A stretch of 47,104 bases of DNA, taken from Methylobacillus sp. (lineage in GTDB: Bacteria; Pseudomonadota; Gammaproteobacteria; Burkholderiales; Methylophilaceae). Position 1 is the stretch's first letter, and each line of letters begins with the position of its first letter. A model generated the notes under the pieces. It saw only the letters and a program-made list of their open reading frames with translations, was not told where the DNA came from and did not search any database. The DNA is taken from NCBI GenBank assembly GCA_031277395.1, contig JAITML010000064.1, positions 1 to 47,104 of the forward strand. The letters are read 5' to 3'. Position numbers and translations under genes: made by a program. Below, one piece after another: positions 31,659-42,659 of this stretch.

Positions 31659-33203
31659 ATGCTGGACGCCAATATCAAAGCGCAGTTGCAAGCGTATTTC
31701 GAAAATCTCACGCAGCCCGTAGCCATCATCGCCAATCTCGACGATGGCAAGGCAGCGGGCGAGATGCTGGAATTGCTGCAGGAGATTACGGAACTGTCCG
31801 GCAAGATCACACTGGAACAACGCCGCGATGCCGATGCGCGCGCGCCGTCGTTCGCCATCACTCGCCCCGGCGAAAATACCGGCGTGCGTTTCGCGGGGAT
31901 TCCGATGGGCCACGAATTCACCTCGCTCGTGCTTGCGTTGTTGCAGACTGGCGGTCATCCGCCCAAGGTCGAGGCCGACGTCATCGAGCAGGTTAAAAAT
32001 CTTCAGGGCGAATTTCATTTCGAGACCTATATTTCGCTCTCCTGCCACAACTGCCCGGAAGTCGTGCAGGCGCTCAACCTCATGGCGATCATCAATCCGA
32101 ATATCACGCACACGATGATAGATGGCGCGTTGTTCCAGAAAGAAGTGGAAGAGCGACAGATCATGGCGGTGCCGTCGGTGTATCTCAACGGCGAAAAATT
32201 CGCGGACGGACGCATGGAATTGGGCGAGATACTCGCGCGCATCGACACCGGCGATCAGGCGCGTCAGGCAGACAAACTTTCGCAGAAGGAAATGTTCGAT
32301 GTACTCATCGTCGGCGGCGGACCTGCGGGCGCATCGGCGGCGATTTACACCGCGCGCAAAGGCATACGCACCGGCATCATCGCTGAGCGTTTTGGCGGCC
32401 AGGTGATGGATACCCTCGCCATCGAAAACTTCATTTCGGTCAAGGAAACCGAAGGGCCGAAACTCGTCGCCGCGCTTGAGGAACATGTAAAAAGTTACGA
32501 AGTGGACATCATGAATTTGCAACGCGCCGAACAATTGATTCCCGGCGACGTGATGCAAATTCGCCTCGCCAACGGCGCGGTGCTCCGCAGCAAAGCCGTG
32601 ATTCTCGCCACTGGTGCGCGCTGGCGCGAGATGAATGTGCCGGGCGAAAAAGAATATCGCAGCAAAGGCGTGGCCTACTGCCCGCACTGCGACGGCCCCT
32701 TGTTCAAAGGCAAACGCGTCGCGGTGATTGGCGGCGGCAACTCCGGCGTGGAAGCGGCGATTGATCTTGCGGGTATCGTGGAACACGTCACCCTGCTTGA
32801 GTTCGCCGATCACTTGAAGGCGGATGCCGTGCTGCAGAAAAAACTGAACAGCCTCTCCAACGTGACCGTGATTGTGAACGCGCAAACCACGGAAGTCACC
32901 GGCGACGGGCAAAAAGCCGACGGCCTCAACTACACCGACCGCGCGAGCGGCCAGCAACAGCACATTGATGTGGCGGGGGTGTTCGTGCAGATCGGCCTCG
33001 TCCCCAATACCGACTGGCTCAAAGGCACGGTTAATCTGAGCAAGTACGGAGAGATCGAAGTTGACGCCCGCAACATGACCAGCGTCCCCGGTGTATTCGC
33101 CGCAGGCGACGTGACAACAGTGCCCTACAAGCAAATCATCATTGCCATGGGCGACGGCGCGAAAGCCGCATTGGGAGCGTTTGATCACATGATACGGCAA
33201 TAA
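31659..33203 (+). CDS. ahpF: Alkyl hydroperoxide reductase flavoprotein subunit AhpF
   Basis: A 514-residue FAD enzyme that uses NADH to reduce AhpC. The N-terminal double-thioredoxin domain holds the CHNC site (in [11 protein letters not shown]), the FAD site is [18 protein letters not shown], the redox-active disulfide is CPHC in [12 protein letters not shown], the NADH site is [17 protein letters not shown], and the closing FAD motif is [19 protein letters not shown] 31659 (AAGGA 9 bp upstream) gives the normal N-terminus; an ATG at 31614 would start inside the REP-A unit. Confidence 0.95.
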   Translation: MLDANIKAQLQAYFENLTQPVAIIANLDDGKAAGEMLELLQEITELSGKITLEQRRDADARAPSFAITRPGENTGVRFAGIPMGHEFTSLVLALLQTGGHPPKVEADVIEQVKNLQGEFHFETYISLSCHNCPEVVQALNLMAIINPNITHTMIDGALFQKEVEERQIMAVPSVYLNGEKFADGRMELGEILARIDTGDQARQADKLSQKEMFDVLIVGGGPAGASAAIYTARKGIRTGIIAERFGGQVMDTLAIENFISVKETEGPKLVAALEEHVKSYEVDIMNLQRAEQLIPGDVMQIRLANGAVLRSKAVILATGARWREMNVPGEKEYRSKGVAYCPHCDGPLFKGKRVAVIGGGNSGVEAAIDLAGIVEHVTLLEFADHLKADAVLQKKLNSLSNVTVIVNAQTTEVTGDGQKADGLNYTDRASGQQQHIDVAGVFVQIGLVPNTDWLKGTVNLSKYGEIEVDARNMTSVPGVFAAGDVTTVPYKQIIIAMGDGAKAALGAFDHMIRQ

Positions 33204-33205
33204 AG

Positions 33206-33244
33206 GCGCTGAGATGGCTTTCCGAAAGAAAACCATCTCGGCGC
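33206..33244 (+). terminator. Hairpin after ahpF
   Basis: GCGCTGAGATGG and CCATCTCGGCGC pair with one mismatch around a TTTC/GAAA-containing loop, two bases after the ahpF stop. No clear T-run follows, so termination may be weak or factor-assisted. Confidence 0.5.
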
Positions 33245-33354
33245 GTTCTGCCCGATCTCTTGCTCGTAATTTTCCAAAGGAGAATCGCCTGCTCCTTGCG
33301 TGATATGATTTGCCGTCCGACAAAAATTTCATCGCAAAAATTTGGAAAAACACC

Positions 33355-35145
33355 ATGAATGAAACCCGCAAATCCGCCATGCGACGCGCGCGCGATCCGG
33401 CTTTCATCCAGCATTATTTCCGTGGCGCCGGTTTGGATATCAGCGTGGAAAACGATCCCTTGAGCGCCTATGCGGATATTTTTCCGTTTATCGAACGGAT
33501 GACGACATGGAATCACGCGCAAGGCGATGCGCTGCATTTGCAAGATGTCGGCGATTGCAGCTACGACTTCGTGCATGCCAGTTATTACCTGGCGCTTGCC
33601 GATAATCCGGCGCACGCATTGGCGCGCTGGCTGGATGTCGTCAAGCCGGGCGGCCATCTCATCTTTACCGTGCCGGACGAAGACTTGTACGGCAAAGGCG
33701 TATGGCCCAACCGTTTCGCGCCCGACCACAAATCCAGCTTTACCATAGCCAAACCCAAAGACCCGACGCGCCTGCCCCGCTCCATCAATGTGCTCGATCT
33801 GGTGAACGCGCTGCTGCCCGTGGCGTCTTGCGAGCGCATCACGCTGGTGCGCGACGGCTACGACGACAACCATCCCGATATCGACCAAACTGCCGAAGGC
33901 GCCGCTGAATGCGCCATCGAAGTCGTATTGCGCAAACGCGATGTGCCGTCGCTCTGGGCTTTGCTGGATGAAGCGATGCAAGCCGACAATGCCGAAGCCG
34001 GTCTTGCTGCCGGTCACCGCGCCAGGACGCTGTATCCGTATCGTTTCGACGCCTACCATCACTCAATGATGCAATTGTTGCGCTGGGGCGTTCCCGAGCA
34101 GGAAGTAGCGATGTGGGATCAGGCGGCTGCCTATCTGCCACATCATCGCGGTGTTACTTTGTACCACTGGCTGAGCAAGGTTCTGGTTGGTCAACTGCAC
34201 GAAGGGTTTCAGATACGCGAGATACAACACCTTGGTCGCTCGCCCTGGCAACGGCGCACCAAAGTACAACCGCCCGCATTCATTCCGGCATGGACTGGCC
34301 AGCCGCTCAAAGGCAAATCCATCGTCATCTGGAGCGAATTCGGATTGGGCGACGAGATTTTCTTCTTCCGCTTCGCCCGCATCCTGCGTGAACGCTGCGG
34401 CGCGGCGCGCGTATCAGTCGTGTGTCAGTCGCCCTTGCTGGAATTATTCAAAGCCTCAGGTGCAGCCGATATCGTGACGGATATCGAACATCTCGCAGAT
34501 CTGCCGACCAGTGATTACTGGGTCTATCCCCATGCGATTCCCGCCTGGTTACCTTTGGATTTTGATGCGCTGCCGCCCACCGTTCCCTACCTGCGCGCGC
34601 CTGCCGGACAAAATCTTCCCGCCCAATTGGCACAGGCGCCAGCTGGAAAATTGAAGGTAGGCATTGCGTTCAAGGGCAATCCAACGCAGGAAAATGACAC
34701 GGCGCGCTCGCTGTCTTCGTTATCGCGTCTGGATAGATTATTTGAACTGGAAGGCGTGGAATTTTTCAGCCTGCAAAAAGGCGAAGGCGCCGCTGAAACC
34801 GCACAGTATGCGCAAGAACGGAAAAACTTCCACGATCTCGGCCCGGAATTTCAAAACATGGCGCAAACAGCCACCGCAATTTCGGCGCTTGATCTGATTA
34901 TCACGACCGACACCTCCATCGCCCACCTCGCAGGCGCATTGGGAAAACCGGTATGGGTTATGATATCGCTGCTATGTGATTGGCGTTACCACTACCGGCG
35001 CGAAGACAACCCCTGGTATCCCACCATGCGGGTTTTCCGCAACGGCTGGAACAACGGCGATTCACGCGACTGGTCTGCCGTGGTGGAGCGCATCAGAAAC
35101 GAGCTTCAGACCCTGCAATCCCAATCAACAAGGCATGATGGATGA
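33355..35145 (+). CDS. Methyltransferase - GT9-type glycosyltransferase fusion protein
   Basis: A 596-residue two-part protein. Part one (about 1-190) resembles a class I SAM methyltransferase: GAGLDISVENDPLSAYADIF, a YDFVHASYYLALAD segment, WLDVVKPGGHLIFTVPDEDLYG and DHKSSFT. The middle (about 190-310) is helical. Part two (about 310-590) resembles heptosyltransferase/GT9-type enzymes: GKSIVIWSEFGLGDEIFFFR, VGIAFKGNP, FHDLGPEFQNMAQTATAI and DLIITTDTSIAHLAGALGKP. The start at 33355 has GGAAAA upstream. Two FkbM methyltransferase genes follow; the three probably modify a glycan. The target (LPS, protein or other) cannot be told. Confidence 0.75.
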   Translation: MNETRKSAMRRARDPAFIQHYFRGAGLDISVENDPLSAYADIFPFIERMTTWNHAQGDALHLQDVGDCSYDFVHASYYLALADNPAHALARWLDVVKPGGHLIFTVPDEDLYGKGVWPNRFAPDHKSSFTIAKPKDPTRLPRSINVLDLVNALLPVASCERITLVRDGYDDNHPDIDQTAEGAAECAIEVVLRKRDVPSLWALLDEAMQADNAEAGLAAGHRARTLYPYRFDAYHHSMMQLLRWGVPEQEVAMWDQAAAYLPHHRGVTLYHWLSKVLVGQLHEGFQIREIQHLGRSPWQRRTKVQPPAFIPAWTGQPLKGKSIVIWSEFGLGDEIFFFRFARILRERCGAARVSVVCQSPLLELFKASGAADIVTDIEHLADLPTSDYWVYPHAIPAWLPLDFDALPPTVPYLRAPAGQNLPAQLAQAPAGKLKVGIAFKGNPTQENDTARSLSSLSRLDRLFELEGVEFFSLQKGEGAAETAQYAQERKNFHDLGPEFQNMAQTATAISALDLIITTDTSIAHLAGALGKPVWVMISLLCDWRYHYRREDNPWYPTMRVFRNGWNNGDSRDWSAVVERIRNELQTLQSQSTRHDG

Positions 35146-35954
35146 CCCCCATGAACAAACATAATCTGCGCCCCATTGCCTTCGTTCTTGCCGCGACCAA
35201 TCTTGGCAGCATGTTGGTGAACAGATACGACTACAAGCCGGCGGTCGATAACTCTTACGGCGTAGGGCTTCAGTTGCTGAACACATCTTCATTCGACCCC
35301 GATGAAGTTGAGGTGTTGCTCCAACTGCTGAATTTGAGAAGGCAGCATTTCGGAGATGGCGTTGTTGCAATCGATTGCGGCGCCAACATCGGCGTGCATA
35401 CGATTGAGTGCGCGAGATTCATGCACGGATGGGGCGAAGTCATCGCATTTGAAGCGCAGGAAAGAATTTTTTACGCCCTGGCCGGAAATATCACGCTGAA
35501 CAATTGCTTCAATGCGCGCGCAATATGGGCGGCAGTTGGCGCCCATGAAGGCTCCATCAACGTCCCCGTCCCCGATTATTTCAAACCGGCCAGTTTTGGC
35601 AGTCTGGAACTTCGCAAAGCGACTGCGGAATTTATCGGGCAAGCCATAGACTATTCTGCGGAAAAATCCAGACCAACCCGCCTGATGACTCTGGACAGCA
35701 TGGCGCTACCTCGTGTGGATTTGATCAAAATTGATATTGAAGGCATGGAAATTGAAGCGCTTCAAGGCGCGCGCAACACCATTCAAAATTTCAAGCCGCA
35801 ATTGAGCATTGAAAAACTCAAGTCCAACGAAGAAGAATTGAAAAATTTCCTCGCGCCTTTGGGCTACAAATTCTTCCCGTTTGGAATCAACTTGCTGGCC
35901 ATACACGAGTCAGACCCGGCGGTTTCAAAGATCAATGTTGCTTCCAATGGATAA
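35142..35954 (+). CDS. FkbM family methyltransferase
   Basis: A 270-residue SAM-dependent methyltransferase of the FkbM type. The SAM motif is AIDCGANIGVHTIE, followed by VIAFEAQERIFYAL, and the FkbM core DLIKIDIEGMEIEALQGA lies near residue 190. Family members methylate hydroxyls of sugars or small molecules. Its ATG overlaps the stop of the methyltransferase-GT9 gene (ATGGATGA region), indicating translational coupling. No membrane segment. The substrate is probably the glycan built by the upstream gene. Confidence 0.82.
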   Translation: MTPMNKHNLRPIAFVLAATNLGSMLVNRYDYKPAVDNSYGVGLQLLNTSSFDPDEVEVLLQLLNLRRQHFGDGVVAIDCGANIGVHTIECARFMHGWGEVIAFEAQERIFYALAGNITLNNCFNARAIWAAVGAHEGSINVPVPDYFKPASFGSLELRKATAEFIGQAIDYSAEKSRPTRLMTLDSMALPRVDLIKIDIEGMEIEALQGARNTIQNFKPQLSIEKLKSNEEELKNFLAPLGYKFFPFGINLLAIHESDPAVSKINVASNG

Positions 35955-35969
35955 ACCCGAGCCCGGGAA

Positions 35970-36650
35970 ATGAAAAGTTATTCCCAGCACAAAGAGGATG
36001 TAGTCGCGCAGGAAATTCTGGCCAAGCTGAACGTCGAGAACGGGTTTTATATTGATGTCGGCGCCAGTCACCCGATAAACGACAGCACAACTTACGCGCT
36101 GTATGAGCGCGGATTCAGAGGCATATGCATCGAACCACAACCGCATCACGCGATTCAGCACCGCGAACTGCGCCCTCTCGACATTTTCATCCCGGTGCTG
36201 GCAGGCGCCGAGTTCGGCATCCAGACATTACACCTCCTCCATGCCGAACAGCTTGCGACCGCAAGTGCCGCGACCCTCGAATGGTGGAGCATGCCCAAAC
36301 CCGGCGGGGTCGGCCCGCACTCGCATAGCATGGGACGCATGGAGGCTCCCTGCGTCCCGCTCAATGCGGTGATGGAAAAATACCGGCTTCCGGCCATTCA
36401 CTTTTTGTCTTTGGATGTGGAAGGCTTTGAAGGGGAAGTTTTCAAAGGCTTTGATCTTGCAAAATACCGCCCGTGGATCATCTGCGCAGAAGCGGTATTG
36501 CCATGGTCCAGCATCAGAAACGACGCCAACTGGTATCAATATGTCATTGGCAGCGGATACACCGAAGTGCATTTCGATGGCTACAACCGTTTCTTTGTAG
36601 CGAATGAATTCAATCCGCGTCCGGCGCAGAACAGCGTACCGTCCGGATGA
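35970..36650 (+). CDS. FkbM family methyltransferase (second, distinct type)
   Basis: A 226-residue FkbM-type methyltransferase. It starts YSQHKEDVVAQEIL, the usual opening of this subgroup, with the SAM motif GFYIDVGASHPINDSTTYALY, a GICIEPQP strand and the core FLSLDVEGFEGEVFKGFDL. It differs strongly from the preceding FkbM gene, so it is not a recent duplicate. It starts 15 bp after that gene and ends the three-gene group. The convergent antitoxin gene follows. Confidence 0.82.
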   Translation: MKSYSQHKEDVVAQEILAKLNVENGFYIDVGASHPINDSTTYALYERGFRGICIEPQPHHAIQHRELRPLDIFIPVLAGAEFGIQTLHLLHAEQLATASAATLEWWSMPKPGGVGPHSHSMGRMEAPCVPLNAVMEKYRLPAIHFLSLDVEGFEGEVFKGFDLAKYRPWIICAEAVLPWSSIRNDANWYQYVIGSGYTEVHFDGYNRFFVANEFNPRPAQNSVPSG

Positions 36651-36681
36651 TCAAATATCAGAACCTTGCAATGACAATATT

Positions 36682-36924
36682 TCAGCGCGCTGGCTCATCA
36701 CCGGCAATCGGTGGCACATCTGGCGCAGCATCCAGCAGCGCAAGAAAATCTTCCCTCCGACCTTGTGACGCTTGCGCGCGCAACCAATCGAGCGTCAGCA
36801 CGCTGGCCATTTTTTCAGCTGCGGCACTGGCAATAAACTGATTCACCGAAACACCATCATTGGCGGCAAGTTCCTTGATTTTGCGATGTACTGAATCAGG
36901 TAAACGAATAGTCAATGCAGTCAT
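36682..36924 (-). CDS. Ribbon-helix-helix antitoxin
   Basis: An 80-residue protein with an N-terminal RHH fold: TALTIRLPDSVHRKIKELAA (beta strand, helix), then GVSVNQFIASAAAEKMA. This is a HicB/CopG-like DNA-binding part. The C-terminal half (LRAQASQGRREDFLALLDAAP) should wrap the toxin. It should bind the 8-bp repeats at 37343-37370 and repress the operon. The start overlaps the toxin stop by four bases (ATGA). It is encoded after its toxin, the reverse of the common order. Confidence 0.82.
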   Translation of the reverse strand: MTALTIRLPDSVHRKIKELAANDGVSVNQFIASAAAEKMASVLTLDWLRAQASQGRREDFLALLDAAPDVPPIAGDEPAR

Positions 36925-37343
36925 GATGAAATCTCCGGGAGTTGCAAAAAATCGGCAGGCGTAATGGCCGTTATGCCAAATTGATCGATACGACGAAAAT
37001 CCTTGAGGTTATGCGTGACGATGTAGCGACTGCCGGAAGCTACTGCGCACTCCAACACCATGTCATCGTCAGGGTCGCGCAAAAAAGGCCGCCACAGGTA
37101 ATGCACATCCTGCAAATACGCGATGGAAGCCAGATACCGCAAAAAACCCAACATCCGCTCGATGTCCATGCCCGCCGGCAAATGCTCTGGCCGGGTCAAC
37201 ACAGCCTGCCACTCCATATACAGCGCCACGGATAAGGCCGGAGTAAACTGCGGTGACGGCAATCGCCGCAATAACTGTTGGCTTGCTCCTTGGCGGGAGC
37301 GCATCGCAGCCACCAGCACGCAGGTGTCCAAGACGATTTTCAT
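36921..37343 (-). CDS. PIN-domain toxin (COG1569-type RNase)
   Basis: A 140-residue PIN protein. The acidic residues are seen as VLDTCVLVAAM (D6), a mid Glu in YMEWQAVL, and DPDDDMVLECAVA with THNLKDF near the C-terminus, which is the metal-binding set of a VapC-like RNase. The family is the putative PIN toxin component group. The gene lies first in the pair, with operator-like repeats directly before its ATG. All key residues are intact, so it is probably active. Confidence 0.85.
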   Translation of the reverse strand: MKIVLDTCVLVAAMRSRQGASQQLLRRLPSPQFTPALSVALYMEWQAVLTRPEHLPAGMDIERMLGFLRYLASIAYLQDVHYLWRPFLRDPDDDMVLECAVASGSRYIVTHNLKDFRRIDQFGITAITPADFLQLPEISS

Positions 37344-37370
37344 AGTTACACCAGTATAACTATATAACTA
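37343..37370 (-). promoter_or_regulatory. Operator-like 8-bp repeats at the PIN-toxin start
   Basis: TATAACTA occurs twice in direct tandem (37355-37362 and 37363-37370), and its near-inverse TAGTTACA lies at 37343-37350. Short multiple repeats overlapping the promoter and start are typical targets of RHH antitoxins. An AT-rich -10-like region is part of the same block. Confidence 0.6.
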
Positions 37371-37489
37371 ATAAAAACCAAATCCTTTGTTTTTCACGTC
37401 CCTTAAGAAATACCTCAAAACGCAACAGGAAACGCTTCGAATCCGCATTGGATACAAGTCGCTTCCCGGCTTTCTGGTGTATTGCTGAC

Positions 37490-37963
37490 TTAAAAGCCTT
37501 CCTTGCTGTCGATAATCTCCGGATTTGTACTCGCGCAGGCATTGGTATAGGGGGCATATTTAGGCTCATTGCTCGATATGATATGCCATGCCCTGACAAT
37601 GACATTATTCTGAAACTCAAAACGCTTTTCCATTGCTTTGCATTTGGAATAGGCAGGGGTGCAATAAGCGTCGTAATAACCGTCACTGCTGCAATGGGCG
37701 CTATAGTCGTAGTTGTTCCAAAAGAGATACACCGCCACCGTATTGCCTGCCGCATTGGTGTACGTTCGGGTCGGCCCGCTGGCGCATGAGTAGCAGTAAT
37801 AGGTAACTCCATCCTGGCTATCCTGCTTGATCGGACGCATCATCGCCACCATTTGATCCCAAGTCTTTCCCTTGGCCGAACTGTTGAGTTGCATGTCCGC
37901 GCAGCCGGATAAAATCATGGTTGCCAACACCACGCAACCCGATAACAACATTCTGATTTTCAT
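37490..37963 (-). CDS. Cys-rich lipoprotein of unknown function
   Basis: A 157-residue lipoprotein with signal MKIRMLLSGCVVLATMILSG and lipid-acceptor Cys21 (ILSGC). The mature part has many cysteines (YYCYSCASG, HCSSDG, YCTPAYSKC, NACAST), suggesting periplasmic disulfides, and aromatic-rich segments (VAVYLFWNNYDYSA). An antisense open frame is an artefact. There is no recognisable domain. It lies alone between the toxin-antitoxin pair and the efflux operon; a regulatory link to either is not seen. Confidence 0.7.
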   Translation of the reverse strand: MKIRMLLSGCVVLATMILSGCADMQLNSSAKGKTWDQMVAMMRPIKQDSQDGVTYYCYSCASGPTRTYTNAAGNTVAVYLFWNNYDYSAHCSSDGYYDAYCTPAYSKCKAMEKRFEFQNNVIVRAWHIISSNEPKYAPYTNACASTNPEIIDSKEGF

Positions 37964-38058
37964 AATTTCCCTTCCCGAAAATGGATACCGCGTTGGATGT
38001 TTTGTTGCATTGCGTGAAGGCTAGCAAGCTTCAATGATTTTGTCACTTTCGCCTGTCA

Positions 38059-39549
38059 TTACTCGGCAACGGGCTTGATCTCGTCGTACCAGCTTCCGCC
38101 AAGCGCCTTGAGCAAGGTTGCATGGGCAACAAGGCGGCGATTGGCGATGCTGATGAGGTTGCTTTCGGCGGAGAGCGCGGTGGTTTGCGCGGTGATGACG
38201 TTAAGGTAACTCACCGTACCGGCGAGATATTGATTCTGCGTGAGTTCCAATGCCTCCTTTGCCGAAGCTGTCGCAGCTTGCTGCACGACGGCTTCCTGAT
38301 CGAGCTGGCGCAGCAGCGCGAGATTGTCTTCAACTTCCTGAAATGCGCCGAGTACAGTCAGGCGATACGTGGCAACGGTGGCGTCATAGGCCGCGATGGC
38401 GCTTTCCTTTTGCGCCGCGCGCGCGCCGCCGTCGAGCAATGTCAGCGCAAGCGCGGGGCCGAACGACCAGAAACGGTTGGGCATGGTCAGCAAGTTGGCG
38501 AGCGCGCTGTTCTGGTAGCCGCCCGATGCGCCCAACGTGAGACTGGGATAAAACGCCGATTCCGCCACACCTATTTGCGCGTTGGCGGCGGCCATGCGCC
38601 GCTCCGCCGAGGCAATATCGGGGCGGCGTTCCAGCAGTTCCGAAGGCAGCGCATCGGGCGTCGCGGGAACGGCGGGAAGATCTGTTTCCAGCGCCGCAAT
38701 GCTGAAATCGGAAGGCGGCTTGCCGATCAAAATTGCAATCGCGTGCTCGTACTGCGCGCGTTGCGCGACGATGTCTATGGCTTGCGCCTGCGCCGATTGC
38801 AGTTGCGTCTCTGCTTGTATCACATCGGTGCGTGCGGCAACGCCCGCTTCGTAACGATTGCGCGTGATATCGAGCGAGCGTTGATAGGCCTCTATGGTTT
38901 CATTGAGCAGGCGCAGTTGGGCATCCGTGGCGCGCAATTGAAAATAGGTTTGCACCAGCGTGGCCTGCGCCGAAAGCACGGCATTGCCGAGATCGCCCAT
39001 GCTTGCGTCGGCAGAGGCTTGACCGGCTTCCACATTGCGACTGATGCGCCCCCAAAGATCGGCTTCCCAGCTTGCATCCAGCGACAGACTGACAGTATTG
39101 GAAATGCGCGACCCGCTACCCGAAGTCGTGTTATTCGTACCCGTACCTCTCGAACTGCGCGTCGCGGAAAAACTCGTGCCCACAATCGGCCAATAATCCG
39201 CGCGCGCCACACCCAGTAATGCGATGGCCTGGCGATATTGCGCGGCAGCCACCTGCACATTCAAATTGGCATCCGCCACTTCGCGCACCAGACCACTCAA
39301 TTCAGGGTCGCCATAAACTTCCCACCAATCGCCGCGCGGCGCGGTGTCGCCCGGTTGCGCGGGCTTCCAGTTTCCGGCTTCCTTGAAGGCCGCCGGTGTT
39401 GCGACATCAGGGCGATGATAGTCGGGGCCGACGGTGCAGGCAGTGAAAATGAAGGCAAGGGGAAATGCCATCACGAAATTGCGTTTCGCGCCTCTCCACC
39501 ATGCGCCGCATGATGAAAAAACAGAAGATTTTTGAGTGCGATGCATCAT
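38059..39549 (-). CDS. NodT family outer-membrane efflux lipoprotein
   Basis: A 496-residue TolC-like channel with lipobox FTAC (C38), followed by [20 protein letters not shown], the usual NodT/OprM start. Two OEP repeats follow: long coiled helices ([42 protein letters not shown] type) and strand pairs, with [18 protein letters not shown] in the second half. It supplies the outer-membrane exit of the RND pump. Its start overlaps the mdtC stop (ATGATG), and it is the last gene of the operon. Confidence 0.9.
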   Translation of the reverse strand: MMHRTQKSSVFSSCGAWWRGAKRNFVMAFPLAFIFTACTVGPDYHRPDVATPAAFKEAGNWKPAQPGDTAPRGDWWEVYGDPELSGLVREVADANLNVQVAAAQYRQAIALLGVARADYWPIVGTSFSATRSSRGTGTNNTTSGSGSRISNTVSLSLDASWEADLWGRISRNVEAGQASADASMGDLGNAVLSAQATLVQTYFQLRATDAQLRLLNETIEAYQRSLDITRNRYEAGVAARTDVIQAETQLQSAQAQAIDIVAQRAQYEHAIAILIGKPPSDFSIAALETDLPAVPATPDALPSELLERRPDIASAERRMAAANAQIGVAESAFYPSLTLGASGGYQNSALANLLTMPNRFWSFGPALALTLLDGGARAAQKESAIAAYDATVATYRLTVLGAFQEVEDNLALLRQLDQEAVVQQAATASAKEALELTQNQYLAGTVSYLNVITAQTTALSAESNLISIANRRLVAHATLLKALGGSWYDEIKPVAE

Positions 39550-42500
39550 GTTACGGCTCCCGTGGATGTCAGGTCGGGCGGAATATTTCTGCGGGCGCGA
39601 CGATCGGCGTAGCGCAGACGCAGTTTGTCCAGCGACAGATAAATCACCGGCGTGGTGTATAGCGTCAACAGTTGGCTCAATATCAAACCGCCCACGATGG
39701 CGATGCCGAGCGGCTGGCGAAATTCCGCGCCGTCGCCGGTACCGAGCGCGAGCGGAATCGCGCCGAACAGCGCGGCCATCGTGGTCATCATGATGGGACG
39801 GAAACGCAGCAGACAGGCGCGATGGATCGCTTCGCGCGGCGTGAGATTTTCCTCGCGCTCGGCATCAATCGCGAAATCTATCATCATGATGGCATTCTTT
39901 TTCACGATGCCGATGAGCAGTATCACACCGATCAGCGCGATGATGCTGAAGTCGGTCTTGAACACGAGCAGCGCGAGTATCGCACCCACACCTGCGGACG
40001 GCAGCGTGGAGAGTATGGTGAGCGGATGCACCAGACTTTCGTACAAAATGCCGAGCACGAGATAGACCGTAATCAGCGCGGCAAGAATGAGCCAGGGTTG
40101 GCTGTCGAGCGACGCCTGAAACATTTTCGCCGTGCCTTGAAAGCCGCCGTGTATGGAGGTCGGTACGCCGAGCTTGAGCATCGCCGCGTCAATCGCCTCC
40201 GTGGCCTGGGACAGTGACACGCCCTCAGGCAGGTTGAAGGAGATGGTCGTGGCGGCGAACTGACCTTGATGATTGACCGAAAGTGGCGTGAAAGTCGGCT
40301 CGTAATGCGCCATGGCGGAAAGCGGCACGGGAGTTTTGCTGCCATCGGCATTGGTGGCGGTAACGTACACATCTTTCAGAATTTCCGGGCTTTGCAAATA
40401 TTCGGGCGCGGCTTCCATCACCACATAATACTGATTGAGCGGGTTATAGATCGTTGATGCGATGCTTTGTCCGAACAGATTGTTGAGCGTGGAATCTATC
40501 GCCCGCACCGACACGCCGAGCCGCGCGGCGGCATCGCGGTCTATCATCAGCGTGGTCTGCATGCCCTTGTCCTGCTCGTCAGTGTTTACATCCGTAAGTT
40601 CAGGCAGCTTGCTCAACGCCAACCGCACACGCGGCCCCCACACGCGTAGTTCGTTGATGTCGTCACCCTGCAGAGTGTATTGATATTGCGCGTTGCTGGA
40701 GCGGCCGCCGACACGGATATCCTGCTGCCCCTGCAAATACAGTTTCGCGCCGGGCTCCTTGTTGAGTTTGATGCCCAGTCGATTGATAACTGCATCCGTG
40801 GTGACTTTGCGTTCGGCCAGAGGCTTGAGCGAAACAAACACCATGCCTTGCGCGCCGCTTGCGAACGCAGCCACATTTTCCACCGCCGTATCAGTTTGGA
40901 GGATGGCGACGAAATTTCTGAGCTTTTCCTGCATGGCTTGAAATGAAATGCTTTGGTCGGCCTGTATGCGACCCATAAGCCGCCCGATATCCTGCTGCGG
41001 AAACAGGGTCTTGGGCACCACGCTGTAGAGCAGCACATTCAGACCTATCGTGACCGCAAGCAGCAACAGCATGAGCTTGCCGTGATCCAGCGCCCACCCC
41101 AAGGTATTGCGATATCCCGCAAGCACCCAATCGAAAACGCGCTCGCTGGCGCGGAACAACAGCCCCGGTTTTTCCTCGCCTTTCTCGCGCAGCAGGCGCG
41201 CGCACATCATGGGCGTGACGGAAAGCGACAACACAAGTGAAATCAGAATCGACACCGACAGCGTAAGCGCAAATTCACGGAACAGCCGCCCGACTATGCC
41301 GCCCATGAGCAATATCGGGATGAACACGGCAATGAGCGACAAGCTCATGGAAATGATGGTGAAACCGACCTCGCGCGCGCCCTGCAATGCCGCTGCCATC
41401 GGCTTGACGCCGTTTTCGATGTGGCGTGAAACATTTTCCACCACCACCACCGCGTCATCGACCACAAAACCGGTGGCGATGGTGAGCGCCATAAGTGACA
41501 GGGTATTCAAACTGAATCCTGCGAGATACATAAAGCTGAAAGTGCCGATCAATGAAACCGGAACGACCACGGCAGGGATTAGCGCAACGCGACCGCTGCG
41601 CAGAAAAATGACCACGACAAATACAACCAGTATCACTGACAAAATCAGCGTGCGCTCCACCTCCAAGAGCGAGGCGCGTATCGTCGGCGATCTGTCCATC
41701 ACCGTGGCAAGATTCATTGCACCGGGGATGGAGGCATGCAGCGCCGGAATCATCTCCGTCACGCGATCCACCGTTTCGATGATGTTGGCGCCAGGCTGCC
41801 GGTACAAAATCAGCATGACTGCCGTTTCGCCGTTCACGAGCCCCATGTTGCGCACGTCCTGCATCGAATCCTCGACACGCGCCACATCGCCTATGCGCAC
41901 CGGCGCGCCGTTGCGCCACGAGACAATCGCGGGAATGTAATCGGCGGCGGTACGCGCCTGATCGTTCGCGAGAATTTGCCAGTAGCGATCGCCCTGCTCC
42001 AGGTTGCCCTTGGGACGATTAACATTGGTCGCGGCAATCGCGCTACGCACATCCTCGGGGCCGAGCCCCATCGCATTGAGTGCGCGCGGATCAAGTTCCA
42101 CGCGCACCGCCGGCAGGGAGGCACCTCCCACGGTGACCTGGCCAATACCGTCAATCTGCGAGATTTTCTGCGCAAGTATGGTCGAGGCGGCATCGTACAT
42201 TTGCGCGCGCGAATACGTCGGCGAAGTCAGCGACAAAATCATGATGGGCGCATCCGCCGGATTAACCTTGCGATAGGTCGGATTGCCCGTCATGCCGGTC
42301 GGCAACAAACTGCGCGCGGCATTGAGCGCAGCCTGCACATCGCGCGCCGCGCCGTCGATATCGCGCGAAAGATCGAATTGCAAAGTGATGCGCGTGCTAC
42401 CGAGTGAGCTGCTGGAAGTGATTTCCGTCACGCCTGCAATCGCGCCCAGACTGCGTTCCAGCGGCGTCGCCACGGTCGCCGCCATGGTGTCGGGACTCGC

Positions 42501-42659
42501 GCCCGGCAGCGATGCGCTCACCGAAATGGTCGGATAATCCACCTGCGGCAGAGGTGCGACCGGCAACAAGTCAAATGCAAGCATGCCGGACAGGAGTATG
42601 CCCAAGGTCAGCAGCGTGGTGGCAACCGGGCGGTGGATAAAAAGCGCGGAGATGTTCAT
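39546..42659 (-). CDS. mdtC: RND multidrug efflux transporter, MdtC-like
   Basis: A 1037-residue HAE1-RND inner-membrane pump with 12 TM helices and two large periplasmic loops. It starts [16 protein letters not shown], continues [16 protein letters not shown] as in MdtC, and carries [21 protein letters not shown] in TM4 with the proton-relay Asp pair. The second half repeats the plan ([19 protein letters not shown]). MdtB and MdtC form a mixed trimer in E. coli. It overlaps both neighbours by four bases. Confidence 0.92.
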   Translation of the reverse strand: MNISALFIHRPVATTLLTLGILLSGMLAFDLLPVAPLPQVDYPTISVSASLPGASPDTMAATVATPLERSLGAIAGVTEITSSSSLGSTRITLQFDLSRDIDGAARDVQAALNAARSLLPTGMTGNPTYRKVNPADAPIMILSLTSPTYSRAQMYDAASTILAQKISQIDGIGQVTVGGASLPAVRVELDPRALNAMGLGPEDVRSAIAATNVNRPKGNLEQGDRYWQILANDQARTAADYIPAIVSWRNGAPVRIGDVARVEDSMQDVRNMGLVNGETAVMLILYRQPGANIIETVDRVTEMIPALHASIPGAMNLATVMDRSPTIRASLLEVERTLILSVILVVFVVVIFLRSGRVALIPAVVVPVSLIGTFSFMYLAGFSLNTLSLMALTIATGFVVDDAVVVVENVSRHIENGVKPMAAALQGAREVGFTIISMSLSLIAVFIPILLMGGIVGRLFREFALTLSVSILISLVLSLSVTPMMCARLLREKGEEKPGLLFRASERVFDWVLAGYRNTLGWALDHGKLMLLLLAVTIGLNVLLYSVVPKTLFPQQDIGRLMGRIQADQSISFQAMQEKLRNFVAILQTDTAVENVAAFASGAQGMVFVSLKPLAERKVTTDAVINRLGIKLNKEPGAKLYLQGQQDIRVGGRSSNAQYQYTLQGDDINELRVWGPRVRLALSKLPELTDVNTDEQDKGMQTTLMIDRDAAARLGVSVRAIDSTLNNLFGQSIASTIYNPLNQYYVVMEAAPEYLQSPEILKDVYVTATNADGSKTPVPLSAMAHYEPTFTPLSVNHQGQFAATTISFNLPEGVSLSQATEAIDAAMLKLGVPTSIHGGFQGTAKMFQASLDSQPWLILAALITVYLVLGILYESLVHPLTILSTLPSAGVGAILALLVFKTDFSIIALIGVILLIGIVKKNAIMMIDFAIDAEREENLTPREAIHRACLLRFRPIMMTTMAALFGAIPLALGTGDGAEFRQPLGIAIVGGLILSQLLTLYTTPVIYLSLDKLRLRYADRRARRNIPPDLTSTGAVT

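Noticed and set aside
31587-33407. 606-codon minus-strand frame opposite ahpF
   Set aside because: It runs through a REP unit and the ahpF antisense; low-complexity, Arg/His-rich, no recognisable motif.
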